Shown here in pieces: positions 34,704 to 45,977 of a stretch of 55,125 bases of DNA. The notes under the pieces are model-generated. The model was given only the letters and a program-made list of their open reading frames with translations, was not told where the DNA came from and searched no databases. Both the position numbers and the translations under genes were made by a program. Position 1 is the stretch's first letter; every line of letters starts with the position of its first letter. Origin of the DNA: Deltaproteobacteria bacterium (GTDB lineage Bacteria; Myxococcota_A; UBA9160; SMWR01); the NCBI GenBank assembly GCA_019310965.1, contig JAFDDG010000016.1:1-55125 (forward strand). The letters run 5' to 3'.

Positions 34704-35473
34704 CTACACCCCGTGGCCGATGCGCTCCCAGCGCATCTTGCCGGTGAGCAGATCCCACCAGGTGACGGGGTTCAGCAGCTCGCCCCAGCCCCCGTTGAAA
34801 TCCCACGACCAGTAGAGCACGAACGCCGGCCCCTTGATCTCGGCCAACCGCACGGTGCCCCAGTAGCGGCTGTCCTTCGAATGATCGCGATTGTCGCCGA
34901 GCATGAAGTAGCGACCTTCCTCGACCACGATCGGCGCCCGCGGTCGCGGATACGGCGCGTTCGGGTCGTCCAGCACCACGAAGCTCTTCTCATCCATCGT
35001 CACCTGGTGCCGGTGCAGCTTGCGCCCGCGGTCGTCGACAAAGTCGTCCGGCAGTGGCGTCTGCTCGATGTGCTCGCCATTGATGAAGACCTCGTCGTTC
35101 TTCAGCTCGACGCGGTCGCCGGGCAAGCCGACGACGCGTTTCACGAACTCCTCGGTCGGCAGCTTCGGCCGCCGATCCGCCGGGTGCGTTTCGCTGCCCT
35201 GCTTCGCCACGGTGAAGACCACCACATCGCCGCGCTGCGGGGCGCGCAGTCCGGGCAGCCGCGCCTCGCCGAAGGGCACCTTCATCCCGTAGATGAACTT
35301 GTTGACGAAGAGGTGATCGCCGATCAACAGCGTCGGAAGCATCGAGCCGGAGGGAATCCGATACGGCTCGATGATGAAGGCGCGGATGCCGAGGGCGATC
35401 ACGATCGCCAGCAACAACGTGCTGGTCTGCTCCCAGACGGCGCCGAGACCCGAACGCGGCGACTTCTCTTCGC

Positions 35474-35477
<4 letters not shown>
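34704..35477 (-). CDS. lepB: Signal peptidase I
   Basis: Membrane serine protease that removes Sec signal peptides. 257 residues with one N-terminal membrane segment (about 17-36). The catalytic Ser45 is in P-S-G-S-M-L-P-T-L and the general-base Lys113 in [22 protein letters not shown] follows as box E. The start is GTG at 35477, overlapping the lepA stop (GTGA), the common lepA-lepB pairing. Downstream, a small GCGCG/CGCGC hairpin separates it from the redoxin gene. Confidence 0.96.
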
Positions 35478-37272
<1,795 letters not shown>

Positions 37273-37276
<4 letters not shown>

Positions 37277-38175
37277 GACGCGGCCTCCAGGGCCGGGGCT
37301 TCCGGCGAGGCCAGATACGCGGCGACGGCCTGCCGCCAGTCGCGCAGAGAAACGCCGAGGGCGTCCGCCCGCGAGCAATCGAGCACCGAATAAGACGGCC
37401 GCGGCGCCGCGGTTTCGAGGTCCGCGCTGCGCAATTTGTCGATGCCGAGGTCCTCGAAGCCGGCGGCGTCGAGGCACGCCCGGGCCAGCTCCCACCAGGT
37501 GGCGACCGATCCGCCGCCAGCCAGGTGGACCAGCCCGTCGGCGTCCGCCGCCACCAGGGCGCGCAACCCCTGCGCCAGGTCTTCGGCATACGTTGGGCGG
37601 CCGCGCTGGTCGTCGACGACGCGCAACGGCCCCTCGGCCTCACCTCTCCGGCGTTGCTGAGCCTGGTCGAGAATCGCTGCCAGGAAGTTTCGCCCGCGAC
37701 CGAAGACCCAGCTGGTGCGCACCACCAGAAAGCGATCCGACACGCTGCGCACCCGCTCCTCGCCCTCGAGCTTCGTTCTCCCGTAGACCGAGCGCGGCCC
37801 GGGAGCATCGTCCTCGCGATACGGGCGGTCGGCATCCCCGGGAAACACATAGTCTGTCGAGACGTGCACGAACTGCGCGCCGCAGCGCGCAGCGGCCTCG
37901 GCCAACAGGCCCGGGGCCAGCGCGTTGGCTCGCTGCGCCAGCTCGGGCTCGCGCTCGCAGCGATCCACGTGGGTGTAGGCCGCCGCGTTCAGCACCACCT
38001 CGGGGGGCGAGTGCAGCTCGTCGAAGAGGCGCGTCACAGAGTCGGCGTCCGACACGTCGACCTCCGGCAAATCGACGGCGGCCAGGATCTCGGCGTCGGA
38101 ATACGACGCCAGCTGACGCCCAAGGGCGAAGCCCAGCTGCCCGTTGCAGCCCGTGATCAACCAACGTCTCATCAT
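37273..38175 (-). CDS. rfbD: dTDP-4-dehydrorhamnose reductase
   Basis: NAD(P)H-dependent reductase giving dTDP-L-rhamnose, an O-antigen or polysaccharide precursor. 300 residues of the RmlD family: N-terminal dinucleotide loop [19 protein letters not shown], the Y-x-x-x-K pair in [10 protein letters not shown], and V-R-T-S-W-V-F-G. No rfbA, rfbB or rfbC is adjacent; the gene is lodged between the SPOR gene and lepA. Two consecutive ATGs occur at 38175 and 38172. An RmlD-like epimerase/reductase with a different sugar is possible. Confidence 0.88.
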
Positions 38176-38194
38176 GACTTCATTCCGAGACCGG

Positions 38195-38764
38195 CTACGC
38201 CGGACCGTTTTCGTCGAGCACCCAGGTCGGCAGCTGCTCTTCGGCCTTGAGGCGCGCGGCGCTGCGCTCGGCCTCCTCCCGGGTCGGAGAGGGTCCCACC
38301 CGCACGCGCCAGCGGGCCTGACCGGCGGCGACGCCCGGTGACACATAGACATCGAAGCCCCTGCCCCGCAGCTTCGCGGCGAGCCGCTCCGCGCTGTCCG
38401 CCTCGCCGAAGGCACCGACTTGTACGGCGAAGCGCCCGGCGGCCGCCGTGGGCGCGAGCGTCTCGGGCCGCATGCGAGTGGCATCCCGCGGCTCGGCGGC
38501 GGGCCTCACAGCTGCCGGCCGAGGCGCCGGCGCCGCGACTTCCGGCAGTGCGGCGGGCTCGCCGGCCTCATCGGGGGGCACCGCCGCGCTCCCCGGCCAG
38601 GCCACCAGCTCCGTGGTTCCGCCGAGCAGGTGGCTGCCGAGCAGGCTCGGCTCTTCCCAGGCCACACCGGCGATCAGTCCCAGCCCGAAGCCGGGCACGG
38701 CGATGAGCACCAGCATGCCGAGGGTCCATACCCAGGAGCGTCCGTCGCGACTTCGTCCGGCCAT
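38195..38764 (-). CDS. SPOR-domain membrane protein
   Basis: 189 residues. A short cytosolic start (A-G-R-S-R-D-G-R-S-W) leads into one membrane helix (V-W-T-L-G-M-L-V-L-I-A-V-P-G-F-G-L-G-L), a Pro/Ala-rich linker (about 60-108) and a C-terminal SPOR domain (about 109-185: G-R-F-A-V-Q-V-G-A-F-G-E-A-D-S-A-E-R-L-A). SPOR domains bind denuded septal peptidoglycan, so the protein probably localises at division sites. It follows argS directly (stop and start adjacent), and ftsB lies just before argS, which fits a division link. Confidence 0.88.
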   Translation of the reverse strand: MAGRSRDGRSWVWTLGMLVLIAVPGFGLGLIAGVAWEEPSLLGSHLLGGTTELVAWPGSAAVPPDEAGEPAALPEVAAPAPRPAAVRPAAEPRDATRMRPETLAPTAAAGRFAVQVGAFGEADSAERLAAKLRGRGFDVYVSPGVAAGQARWRVRVGPSPTREEAERSAARLKAEEQLPTWVLDENGPA

Positions 38765-40501
38765 CTACATGCGCTCCGGGGCCGACAGGCCGAGCAGCGC
38801 CAAGGCGTTGGCCAGCACGCCGCGCACGGCCAGGGTCAGACCCAGCCGCCCGCTGGTGAGCGACGCATCCTCGGAGAGCACCCGATGCCGCTTGCGATCT
38901 TGCACGTACGGGTTCCACAGGCCGGCCACTTCGCGGGCGTAGTACGCCACGTGATGCGGCTCCCGGCTCTCTGCCGCTCGCGCCACCACCGCGGGAAACT
39001 CCGCCACCTTCTTCAGCAGCTCGATCTCTTCCGGAAGCACGAGTTCGGCGGCCTCGACGCTCTGGGCGTTCGGCATCGGCACACCCTGCTCGGCGGCCTG
39101 CCGTTCGATCCCGTGGGTGCGCGCGTGTGCGTACTGCACGGTGTAGGCGGGATTCTTCTTCCAGTCGGTGCTCTCCGCCACATCCAGGTCGAAGTCGAGG
39201 TGCCCCTCGGCCTTGCGCTGGATCATGAAGAAGCGGAAGACATCGCGGCCCACGTCGGCGATGAGTTCGTCGACGGTCACGTATGTGGCCTTGCGAGTCG
39301 ACTGCTTCACCTGCTCGCCGCCGCGGGTCAGCGTCACGAACTGATTCATCAGGAGCTCGATCCGCTCAGCCGGACAGCCGAGGGCGCCGACGCCGGCGCA
39401 GACGTAGGGGAACTGCTCGATGTGATCGGCCCCCTGCACATCGATCACCCGATCGAAGCCGCGCCGGAACTTCTCTCGATGATAGGCGAGGTCGGGAAGC
39501 AGATACGTGGGCTCGCCGCTGCTCTTCACCAGCACGCGATCCCGCTCGAGACCGAGCGCGGTAGCACGCAACCAGACGGCGCCATCCGCGTCGTAGACAT
39601 TCCCCGTCTCGCGCAGATCCTGGAGGACGGCTTCGACCTTGCCTTCCTCATAAAGATCCATTTCGTTCGAGTAGACGTCGAAGTGGATGTCCATGCGCTC
39701 GAGGGTGGCGCGGATATCTTCGAAGATGTGCTCCTGCGCGAGCACGCGGCAGGCGTCGCCACCCAGAGCGGCGTCGTCCAATACGTCGCCATGCCGCGCC
39801 CGGGCCTCCTCCGCGAGCACCGCGATGTAGCCGCCTTGATAGCCGTCGCGCGGAAACAGCACCGGCAGACCATCGATTTCGGTCGGCCAGTCGGACTCGT
39901 CGGCCTCGAACATTTCCGGCGGCGGAGCAGCCGCACGCCCGAGCTGTTCGAGAGCCCGCGCCCGCACCGATTCGCCGAGCACGCGCATCTGGCGCCCGCC
40001 GTTGTTGAAGTAGTACTCGCGGGTGACCTCGAAACCGCTGGCTTCGAGAAGCCGCGCCAACACGTCGCCGAGCACTCCCTGGCGACCGTGCCCCAGCGTC
40101 AGCGGACCGGTCGGGTTGGCCGAGACGAACTCCACCTGGACCCGCCGGCCGTCGCCCTGCTTCGAATGGCCGTAGCGGGGCCCCAGCTCGAGCACGGTGC
40201 GCATCAGCGCCTGCCAACGCGCCGCCGAGAGCCAGATGTTCAGGAATCCCGGGCCGGCGATCTCGCTGCGTTCGACCAGGCCGGCGGCATCGCCCAGAGC
40301 CGCAGCCAGTCGCTCGGCGATGGCGCGCGGCGGCTCGCCCAGGCGCTTGGCCAACAACATGGCGGCGTTGCAGGCGAAATCCCCGTGGTCGGCACGCTTG
40401 GGCAGCTCCAAGGCAAACGCCGGCACTTCGCCGGCATCATCCGCAGCGTCGAGAACTTGCCGCACCGCGCTGAACAGCGCGTCCTGGAGTTTCTCTTTCA
40501 T
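38765..40501 (-). CDS. argS: Arginyl-tRNA synthetase
   Basis: Class I aminoacyl-tRNA synthetase charging tRNA-Arg. The 578 residues hold the N-terminal Add1 domain, the HIGH-type motif in S-A-N-P-T-G-P-L-T-L-G-H-G-R-Q-G, the catalytic core with E-Y-Y-F-N-N-G-G, L-P-D-L-A-Y-H, and the C-terminal DALR anticodon-binding domain (V-A-R-A-A-E-S-R-E-P-H-H-V-A-Y-Y), ending S-A-P-E-R-M. No KMSK loop is obvious, as in many ArgS. It lies 33 bp after ftsB and touches the SPOR gene. Confidence 0.97.
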   Translation of the reverse strand: MKEKLQDALFSAVRQVLDAADDAGEVPAFALELPKRADHGDFACNAAMLLAKRLGEPPRAIAERLAAALGDAAGLVERSEIAGPGFLNIWLSAARWQALMRTVLELGPRYGHSKQGDGRRVQVEFVSANPTGPLTLGHGRQGVLGDVLARLLEASGFEVTREYYFNNGGRQMRVLGESVRARALEQLGRAAAPPPEMFEADESDWPTEIDGLPVLFPRDGYQGGYIAVLAEEARARHGDVLDDAALGGDACRVLAQEHIFEDIRATLERMDIHFDVYSNEMDLYEEGKVEAVLQDLRETGNVYDADGAVWLRATALGLERDRVLVKSSGEPTYLLPDLAYHREKFRRGFDRVIDVQGADHIEQFPYVCAGVGALGCPAERIELLMNQFVTLTRGGEQVKQSTRKATYVTVDELIADVGRDVFRFFMIQRKAEGHLDFDLDVAESTDWKKNPAYTVQYAHARTHGIERQAAEQGVPMPNAQSVEAAELVLPEEIELLKKVAEFPAVVARAAESREPHHVAYYAREVAGLWNPYVQDRKRHRVLSEDASLTSGRLGLTLAVRGVLANALALLGLSAPERM

Positions 40502-40534
40502 CGCCCGAGAAGATCGCGCGAAGAAGATTTTTCG

Positions 40535-40825
40535 TCAAGGATTCCAATCACTTGAAGCCTTTGAACCGGGCAGCCGGATGACCTGCTGCCCGGGGCGGGC
40601 GAGCTCCAATTCTTCTCGGATGGCCCGCTCGATGGCAAAGGGCTCGCTCTCCAGCCGAACCGCCTCGCGGCGCAGGGCAGAGACCTCGCGCTCCAGCACC
40701 CCGATGCGCACATCGGCGTCGGCGAGTTCCGCCCGCAGATGCGTCCAGCGCGCCAACCCCGACTCTTCGTCGAGCGCTGCCACCGCCAACAACGCCAGCC
40801 CTGGAACGAGCCAAACCGCCTTCAC
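40535..40825 (-). CDS. ftsB: FtsB/DivIC-type septum formation initiator
   Basis: A 96-residue bitopic membrane protein: helix at about 4-19 (V-W-L-V-P-G-L-A-L-L-A-V-A-A-L), then a coiled coil (about 30-65: L-R-A-E-L-A-D-A-D-V-R-I-G-V-L-E-R-E-V) and a short tail with A-I-E-R-A-I-R-E-E-L-E-L-A-R-P-G, the usual FtsB ending. It bridges FtsQ and FtsL in the divisome. The GTG at 40825 overlaps the TlpA-type stop (GTGA). Similarity is by architecture plus the R-E-E-L-x-x-x-R-P-G motif. Confidence 0.82.
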   Translation of the reverse strand: MKAVWLVPGLALLAVAALDEESGLARWTHLRAELADADVRIGVLEREVSALRREAVRLESEPFAIERAIREELELARPGQQVIRLPGSKASSDWNP

Positions 40826-41379
40826 GCACCCCCCTGCGTGGCGGCGGAAGGTACCGCCCCGCGCAGCAGCCGTCGAATCCGCTCGAGGTAGGCCGACGCG
40901 TCCCACTCCTTGCCGCCGATGTAGCGCTCCACGATCACGCCCTGCTGATCCACCAGCAGCGACTCCGGGAAGCGAAACGTCTGATAGGCCTCCGCCACCT
41001 GCTGGCCTGGATCGAGCAGGATGGGAAAGACGAGCGCCAGGCGCCGCTGGAAGGCGCGAACCGGCTCGGCGTCGCCGTCCACCGAGACGGCCAGCAGCTC
41101 GAAGCCTTCGTCGCGCAGCTCGCGATACAGCCGCTGCATGGCCGGCATCTCCGCCTCGCAGGGCTCGCACCAGGTGGCCCAGAAGTTGATGAGCACCACC
41201 TTGCCGCGCAGATCGGCAAGCTCCACCGGCGGGCCGCCGGCCAGCGACTCGAGCGCGAAGGCGGGAGCCCGCGTACCCCGACCCACCGGATCCGGCGTAT
41301 CTTGGGAAGCCAGCAGCGCGAACCCCGCCGCCGCCACGAGCACCAGCCCCACCCACACGAAGCCCAGCCGATCCGCCAT
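40822..41379 (-). CDS. TlpA/ResA-like membrane-anchored thioredoxin
   Basis: A 185-residue thiol-disulfide oxidoreductase held by an N-terminal helix (about 7-25) with the catalytic domain outside. The active site V-L-I-N-F-W-A-T-W-C-E-P-C is intact with Cys71 and Cys74, followed by E-M-P-A-M-Q-R-L-Y and the cis-Pro region F-R-F-P-E-S-L-L-V-D. Such proteins reduce cytochrome c or other periplasmic substrates; the electron donor (CcdA/DsbD) is not in the window. In contrast to the UGA redoxin at 34 kb, both cysteines here are normal. It follows rplQ by 18 bp and couples to ftsB. Confidence 0.92.
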   Translation of the reverse strand: MADRLGFVWVGLVLVAAAGFALLASQDTPDPVGRGTRAPAFALESLAGGPPVELADLRGKVVLINFWATWCEPCEAEMPAMQRLYRELRDEGFELLAVSVDGDAEPVRAFQRRLALVFPILLDPGQQVAEAYQTFRFPESLLVDQQGVIVERYIGGKEWDASAYLERIRRLLRGAVPSAATQGGA

Positions 41380-41397
41380 GCGCTTCGGCGCGAGCGG

Positions 41398-42003
41398 CTA
41401 GTCGCCGCTCTTGCCGGTCTTCTTCTTGGCCGTCGTCTTCTTGGCCGCAGACTTCTTGGTCGTCTTCTTGGCCGCGGGTTTCTTGGCAGCGGCTTTCTTG
41501 GCTGTCTTCTTGGAGTCGGCCTTGGCAGCCGCCTTCTTCGACGCCTTCTTCTTGGCGGCGGGCTTCTCCTCGGCGGCCTTCGCCGCCTTCCTGGAGGCCT
41601 TCTTCTTCTTCGCAGCCGCCTTCTCGTCTTTCACCGGCCCCGAGGCCGTCCCGTCGACCAACTCGACCAGCGAGAGCGCCGCCGCATCCCCCGGACGCAC
41701 GCGCAGCTTGAGCACGCGGGTGTAACCACCCTGCCGTTCGCTGTAACGCTCCGCCAGATCGTCGAAGACCTTGGCGGCAACTCGCCGGTCGCGAATCACC
41801 CGCAAGGCCTGCCGCCGGGCATGCAGCCCGCCCCGCTTGCCGAGCGTGATCATCTTCTCCGCGACGCGGCGCACCTCCTTCGCCTTGGCGTCGGTAGTCT
41901 CAATGCGCTCGTGCTCCAGCAGTGACGTCACCATGTTGCGGTACATCGCCTTGCGATGCGCGCTGGTGCGTGAGAGCTTTCTTGAACGTACGCGATGCCG
42001 CAT
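41398..42003 (-). CDS. rplQ: Ribosomal protein bL17 with a long H1-like basic tail
   Basis: Large-subunit protein near the exit tunnel. Residues 1-118 are a normal bL17 ([17 protein letters not shown] opening, then [15 protein letters not shown]). Residues about 120-201 are an added Lys/Ala tail built of K-K-A-A-A-K-K-P and K-K-T-T-A-K-K-like blocks, resembling the C-terminal domain of histone H1. Normal bL17 is about 120-130 residues. The tail is in frame with a clean stop, so it is a real extension. Last gene of the alpha block, three bases after rpoA. Confidence 0.96.
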   Translation of the reverse strand: MRHRVRSRKLSRTSAHRKAMYRNMVTSLLEHERIETTDAKAKEVRRVAEKMITLGKRGGLHARRQALRVIRDRRVAAKVFDDLAERYSERQGGYTRVLKLRVRPGDAAALSLVELVDGTASGPVKDEKAAAKKKKASRKAAKAAEEKPAAKKKASKKAAAKADSKKTAKKAAAKKPAAKKTTKKSAAKKTTAKKKTGKSGD

Positions 42004-42005
42004 GG

Positions 42006-43028
42006 CTACGCTTCGCGCTCCCGGATGCGCTCGATTTCGGCGCGGTCGGGGAAGCTCTCGAGGGACATCCCCAGCTCGAGTCCCATGGATTCGAGAACTT
42101 CCTTGATTTCGTTGAGAGATTTCCGGCCGAAGTTCTTCGTCTTCAGCATCTCGGCCTCGCTGCGCTGCACCAGCTCACCGATGAACCGGATGTTGGCGTT
42201 CTGCAGGCAGTTCGCCGAACGCACCGACAGCTCGAGCTCATCGACCGAGCGGAACAGGTTCGGATTGAGCGGCCGCGGCTCTTCGATGGGCGCCAGCGGC
42301 ATCTCGACGGGCTCGTCAAAGTTGATGAAGATCCCGAGCTGCTCCTTCAGGATTTTCGCGCCGAAGGCGACGGCGTCTACCGGCGCCACAGTGCCGTCCG
42401 TCCAGACCTCGAAGTTGAGACGGTCGAAGTCCGTCTCACGCCCGACGCGGGCCGGTGTCACCGAATAGTTGATCTTGCGCACCGGCGAGAAGATCGAGTC
42501 GATCGGGATCGTGCCCTTCGGCATGTCTTCGGTCTTGTTCTTCTCAGCCGCCACGTAGCCCTTGCCTGTTCCGACGGTGAGCTCCATCTCCACCTCCGCC
42601 TCGGAAGAGAGCGTGGCGATCAGGTGGTCCGGGTTCATCACCTCGATGGACGAGTCCTCCGAAGCGAAGTCGGCCGCCAGCAGCTTGCCCTCGCCCTGCT
42701 TGTGGATGCGGAGCGTCTTGGGGCCCACGCCGTGCATGCGCAGGCACACTTCCTTGAGGTTCAGCACGATGTCGCTCGCGTCCTCGAGCACACCCGGGAG
42801 CGTCGAGAACTCGTGCTGCAAGCCGTTCACTCTCAGCGACGTGATGGCAGCTCCCTGCAATGACGAAAGGAGCACGCGGCGAAGCGCGTTGCCGAGCGTT
42901 ACGCCGAAGCCGCGCTCGAGCGGCTCGCACGAGAAGCGCCAATAGGTGTCCGACGCATCTTCCACCGATTCCAACCCGCGAGGGCGAATCAGCTCCCGCC
43001 AGTTCTTTGCAATCTGATCCTGATCCAT
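42006..43028 (-). CDS. rpoA: RNA polymerase alpha subunit
   Basis: Scaffold subunit of RNA polymerase; 340 residues. The N-terminal dimerisation domain contains [17 protein letters not shown] and G-D-S-T-type elements to about 235; the C-terminal domain (about 255-330) has [12 protein letters not shown] and [13 protein letters not shown], the helix that contacts UP elements and activators. It lies between rpsD and rplQ as in most bacteria. Confidence 0.98.
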   Translation of the reverse strand: MDQDQIAKNWRELIRPRGLESVEDASDTYWRFSCEPLERGFGVTLGNALRRVLLSSLQGAAITSLRVNGLQHEFSTLPGVLEDASDIVLNLKEVCLRMHGVGPKTLRIHKQGEGKLLAADFASEDSSIEVMNPDHLIATLSSEAEVEMELTVGTGKGYVAAEKNKTEDMPKGTIPIDSIFSPVRKINYSVTPARVGRETDFDRLNFEVWTDGTVAPVDAVAFGAKILKEQLGIFINFDEPVEMPLAPIEEPRPLNPNLFRSVDELELSVRSANCLQNANIRFIGELVQRSEAEMLKTKNFGRKSLNEIKEVLESMGLELGMSLESFPDRAEIERIREREA

Positions 43029-43060
43029 ATCCGTCTCTCCCCCTCTCTCCCCGGCCCGTG

Positions 43061-43687
43061 CTAGCGGGAGTAGAGCTCGACGATGAGCTGCTCTTGAATC
43101 GGCAGCGTGATGTCTTCGCGCGTCGGCAACGACTTAACGGTGCCGGCAAACGCGTCCTTCTCGATCTCGAGCCACTGCGGAACACTGCGGCCCTCGAGCG
43201 CGTCCAGTGCTCCGGCGATGCGCGCGACCTTGCGCGAACGCTCGCATACCTCGACCTTCGTCCCCGGGCGCAGCTGGATCGAAGGCGTCTGAGCCTTGCG
43301 ACCGTCGACCAGGAAGTGCCCGTGGCGCACCAGCTGACGCGCTTCGGCGCGCGACGTGGCGAAGCCCATGCGAAAGACCACATTGTCGAGGCGTCGCTCC
43401 AGGAGCATCAGAAGGTTCTCGCCGGCCACGCCCTTCATGCGCGACGCACGCTGCATGGTCTGCGCGAACTGCTTCTCCAGCAGCCCGTACATGCGCTTGA
43501 CCTTCTGCTTCTCGCGCAGCTGCACGCCGTAATCCGAAAAACGGGTCCGCCCCTGGCCATGCTGACCCGGCGGGTAGGCCCGCCGCTCGATGCCGCACTT
43601 TGCGCTGAAGCAGCGATCACCCTTCAAGAAGAGCTTCGTGCCCTCGCGACGGCAAAGTCGACAAGCTGCATCGGTGTATCGCGCCAT
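43061..43687 (-). CDS. rpsD: Ribosomal protein uS4, zinc-binding form
   Basis: Primary 16S rRNA-binding protein; 208 residues. The N-terminus has four cysteines at 9, 12, 26 and 31 (C-R-L-C and later C-F-S-A-K-C), the zinc-finger (C+) type of uS4. The S4 RNA-binding domain is at about 97-160 ([12 protein letters not shown]). It ends [12 protein letters not shown], the standard end. It has a C+ uS4 together with a C+ bL36, so there is no sign of zinc-sparing replacement here. Confidence 0.97.
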   Translation of the reverse strand: MARYTDAACRLCRREGTKLFLKGDRCFSAKCGIERRAYPPGQHGQGRTRFSDYGVQLREKQKVKRMYGLLEKQFAQTMQRASRMKGVAGENLLMLLERRLDNVVFRMGFATSRAEARQLVRHGHFLVDGRKAQTPSIQLRPGTKVEVCERSRKVARIAGALDALEGRSVPQWLEIEKDAFAGTVKSLPTREDITLPIQEQLIVELYSR

Positions 43688-43699
43688 TCGATCCTTCCT

Positions 43700-44080
43700 C
43701 TACACCCGCCGCCGCTTGGGCGGCCGACAACCGTTGTGAGGCACCGGGGTTACGTCACGGATCATCGTGATCCGGATCCCCGCTGCCTGGAGTGCCCGCA
43801 CAGCCGACTCACGGCCCGAGCCCGGGCCCTTCACCTGCACCGCGAGCTGGCGAATGCCGTGCTCCATCGCCTTCTTCGAACACTCCTCCGCGGCCACCTG
43901 GGCCGCGAAGGGCGTCGACTTGCGCGAGCCACGAAAGCCCTGGGCACCCGAGGTCGCCCAGCACAGCGCGTTGCCCGCCACGTCGGTGATGGTGATCATC
44001 GTGTTGTTGAACGTCGAGTGAATGTGGGCAATGCCCGACTGGACGTTCTTCTTGACCTTCTTCTTGCCGCCCTTCTTCAC
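43700..44080 (-). CDS. rpsK: Ribosomal protein uS11
   Basis: Platform protein of the 30S subunit; 126 residues. Recognised by [17 protein letters not shown] and [11 protein letters not shown], ending [12 protein letters not shown]. The start is GTG at 44080 with GGAG six bases upstream. The N-terminus has an additional lysine cluster ([10 protein letters not shown]). It lies nine bases after rpsM. Confidence 0.97.
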   Translation of the reverse strand: MKKGGKKKVKKNVQSGIAHIHSTFNNTMITITDVAGNALCWATSGAQGFRGSRKSTPFAAQVAAEECSKKAMEHGIRQLAVQVKGPGSGRESAVRALQAAGIRITMIRDVTPVPHNGCRPPKRRRV

Positions 44081-44089
44081 GGAGCGCTC

Positions 44090-44473
44090 CTACTTCTTCG
44101 CCAGGGTTTTTTTCTTGCCCGCAACGGTCTTCTTCGGTCCCTTGCGGGTCCGGGCATTGGTGTGCGTGCGCTGCCCGCGGACGGGAAGCCCCCGCCGGTG
44201 GCGCAACCCGCGGTAGCAGCCGATATCCATCAGCATCTTCAGGTTCTGCGAGACTTCGCGACGCAGGTCGCCCTCGACCTTGTAGTCGTTCTCGATGATC
44301 TCGCGGAGACGGACGACCTCGCCGTCCGAGAGTACGTCGACCTTGGTATCTCCACCGATCTCCGCCTTGACGCAGATCTGATTCGCGGTGGTCCGGCCTA
44401 CGCCGAAGATATAGGTCAACGCGATGTCCAGCCGCTTGTTTCGCGGCAGGTCGACGCCCGCAATCCGAGCCAT
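44090..44473 (-). CDS. rpsM: Ribosomal protein uS13
   Basis: Head protein of the 30S subunit that contacts tRNA and forms bridges to the 50S; 127 residues. It starts [14 protein letters not shown] and has the signature [24 protein letters not shown]. The basic tail [14 protein letters not shown] is usual. It lies ten bases after rpmJ. Confidence 0.97.
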   Translation of the reverse strand: MARIAGVDLPRNKRLDIALTYIFGVGRTTANQICVKAEIGGDTKVDVLSDGEVVRLREIIENDYKVEGDLRREVSQNLKMLMDIGCYRGLRHRRGLPVRGQRTHTNARTRKGPKKTVAGKKKTLAKK

Positions 44474-44483
44474 GTATACCTCC

Positions 44484-44597
44484 TCAGCCCTGACGCTGCT
44501 TGTGCTTCGGGTTGTCGCAGATCACGCGCACGACGCCCCTGCGCCGGATGATCCGACACTTCTCACACATCTTCTTGACCGAAGCTCTCACCTTCAC
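44484..44597 (-). CDS. rpmJ: Ribosomal protein bL36, zinc-binding form
   Basis: A 37-residue protein, complete. It reads [21 protein letters not shown] and then [12 protein letters not shown]. The zinc ligands C11, C14, C27 and H32 are all present. The GTG start has GGAG seven bases upstream. It lies only 19 bp after map, so infA, which usually sits between map and rpmJ, is missing. Confidence 0.95.
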   Translation of the reverse strand: MKVRASVKKMCEKCRIIRRRGVVRVICDNPKHKQRQG

Positions 44598-44616
44598 GCC
44601 GTTCTCCGAATCCCGC

Positions 44617-45411
44617 CTAGTGCGATCCAGCCACCCGAGTCAGTACCTCGGGGGCGTCGTCGGTCACCAGGACCGTGTGCTCGAAATGCGCCGACGGCAG
44701 TCCGTCGGCTGTCACCGCCGTCCACTCGTCGTCCAGAATCTCCACATCCGGTACACCGACGTTCACCATCGGCTCGATCGCGAAGACCATGCCCGCCTTC
44801 AGCCTCGGGCCACGCCCCCTGGCCCCATAGTTCGGGATCCACGGCGCCTCGTGCATCTCGCTTCCGATGCCGTGGCCCGCGAAGTCGCGAACGACGGAAA
44901 ATCCCTCCGGTTCCACGAAGCTCTGAACCGCGTGGCCAATGTCTGAAAGCCGTCGACCCGGCCGCAGCTCCTCGATGGCCCGGTCCAGTGACTCGTGCGT
45001 AACGTCCACCAGGTGCTGCCGCTCCGCATCCAGCTCCCCCACCCTGGTCGTGACCGCCGAATCGCCGTGCCAGCCGTCGACGGATACGCCGAAGTCGAGG
45101 CTCACGATGTCGCCCTCTTCCAACGTGCGTCCGCCGGGAATGCCATGGACGATCTCATCGTTCACGGAGACGCAGAGCACCGCTGGATAGGCGGGCAGCC
45201 CATGGGGACCGTAGCCCAGGAACGAAGAAGTCACCCCACGCTCGGCGATGGCCTTGCGGGCGTGGCGGTCCAGCTGCTCTGTGGTGAGCCCAGGCCGCAC
45301 CAAGGCCCGTAGCTCGAGCAGGATCTCCCCCACCTGGCGCCCGGCCTCGCGCATCTTCTCCACCTCGGCGCGGGTCTTCACCGGGATGCGCTGTCCGTAG
45401 GAGAGCATCAC
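44617..45411 (-). CDS. map: Methionine aminopeptidase, type I
   Basis: Removes the N-terminal Met from new proteins; 264 residues. The dimetal ligands are in the expected order: [14 protein letters not shown] (two Asp), G-H-G-I-G (His), F-A-I-E-P-M-V (Glu) and S-A-H-F-E-H-T-V (Glu). The start is GTG at 45411 (or the next ATG at 45408), overlapping the adk stop. It has no N-terminal zinc finger, as is normal for MAP1a. Its 3' end is followed directly by rpmJ. Confidence 0.97.
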   Translation of the reverse strand: MMLSYGQRIPVKTRAEVEKMREAGRQVGEILLELRALVRPGLTTEQLDRHARKAIAERGVTSSFLGYGPHGLPAYPAVLCVSVNDEIVHGIPGGRTLEEGDIVSLDFGVSVDGWHGDSAVTTRVGELDAERQHLVDVTHESLDRAIEELRPGRRLSDIGHAVQSFVEPEGFSVVRDFAGHGIGSEMHEAPWIPNYGARGRGPRLKAGMVFAIEPMVNVGVPDVEILDDEWTAVTADGLPSAHFEHTVLVTDDAPEVLTRVAGSH

Positions 45412-45977
45412 GAGATCACCTCCGTGACCCTCTCGGCGACAGCCTCGACGCTGCCACTGCCGTCGACCTCGGCCAGCACGCCCTGCTCGCGGTAGTAGTC
45501 GACGAGCGGCGCCGTCTGCTCGTGGTAGACACCCATGCGGTGGCGAATGGTCGCCTCGTCATCGTCGTCTCGGCCTTCGATCGCGGCTCGCTTGACGAGC
45601 CGCTCCACCAGCGCCTCATCATCCGCCACGATGGCGACACAGCACTCGAGCCGGCTCTCGAAGTCTTCGAGGATCCCGTCGAGCGCCCGGGCCTGGCCGA
45701 CCGTGCGCGGGAACCCGTCGAGGATGAAGCCAGCACTGCAGTCACTCTGGCCAAGGCGTTCCCGCGCCACGCCAACCACGATCTCGTCGCTCACGAGATC
45801 GCCTCGCGCCATGATGGCCTCCGCCCGTCGGCCGAGCTCCGTGCCGGCGCTCACGGCGGCCCGCAACATATCGCCGGTGGAGATCTGCGGGATACCGAGC
45901 CTCTCCACCAGGAGCTGGGCCTGGGTGCCCTTTCCGGCCCCAGGCGGACCGAGCAGCAGCAGTCGCGTCGCCATCAT
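45408..45977 (-). CDS. adk: Adenylate kinase, short-lid form
   Basis: Interconverts AMP + ATP and 2 ADP. 189 residues: P-loop G-P-P-G-A-G-K-G-T-Q near the N-terminus, AMP-binding S-T-G-D-M-L-R, and D-G-F-P-R-T. Between V-K-R-A-A-I-E-G-R-D-D-D-D and the next helix the long lid insertion of about 27 residues is missing, so it is a short variant. The standard length with lid is about 215. Start and stop overlap secY and map (ATGA at both ends). Confidence 0.96.
   Translation of the reverse strand: MMATRLLLLGPPGAGKGTQAQLLVERLGIPQISTGDMLRAAVSAGTELGRRAEAIMARGDLVSDEIVVGVARERLGQSDCSAGFILDGFPRTVGQARALDGILEDFESRLECCVAIVADDEALVERLVKRAAIEGRDDDDEATIRHRMGVYHEQTAPLVDYYREQGVLAEVDGSGSVEAVAERVTEVIS

Noticed and set aside
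44594..44842. A frame near rpmJ that might be the missing infA
   Set aside because: It overlaps map in another frame and its translation has none of the IF1 OB-fold pattern.
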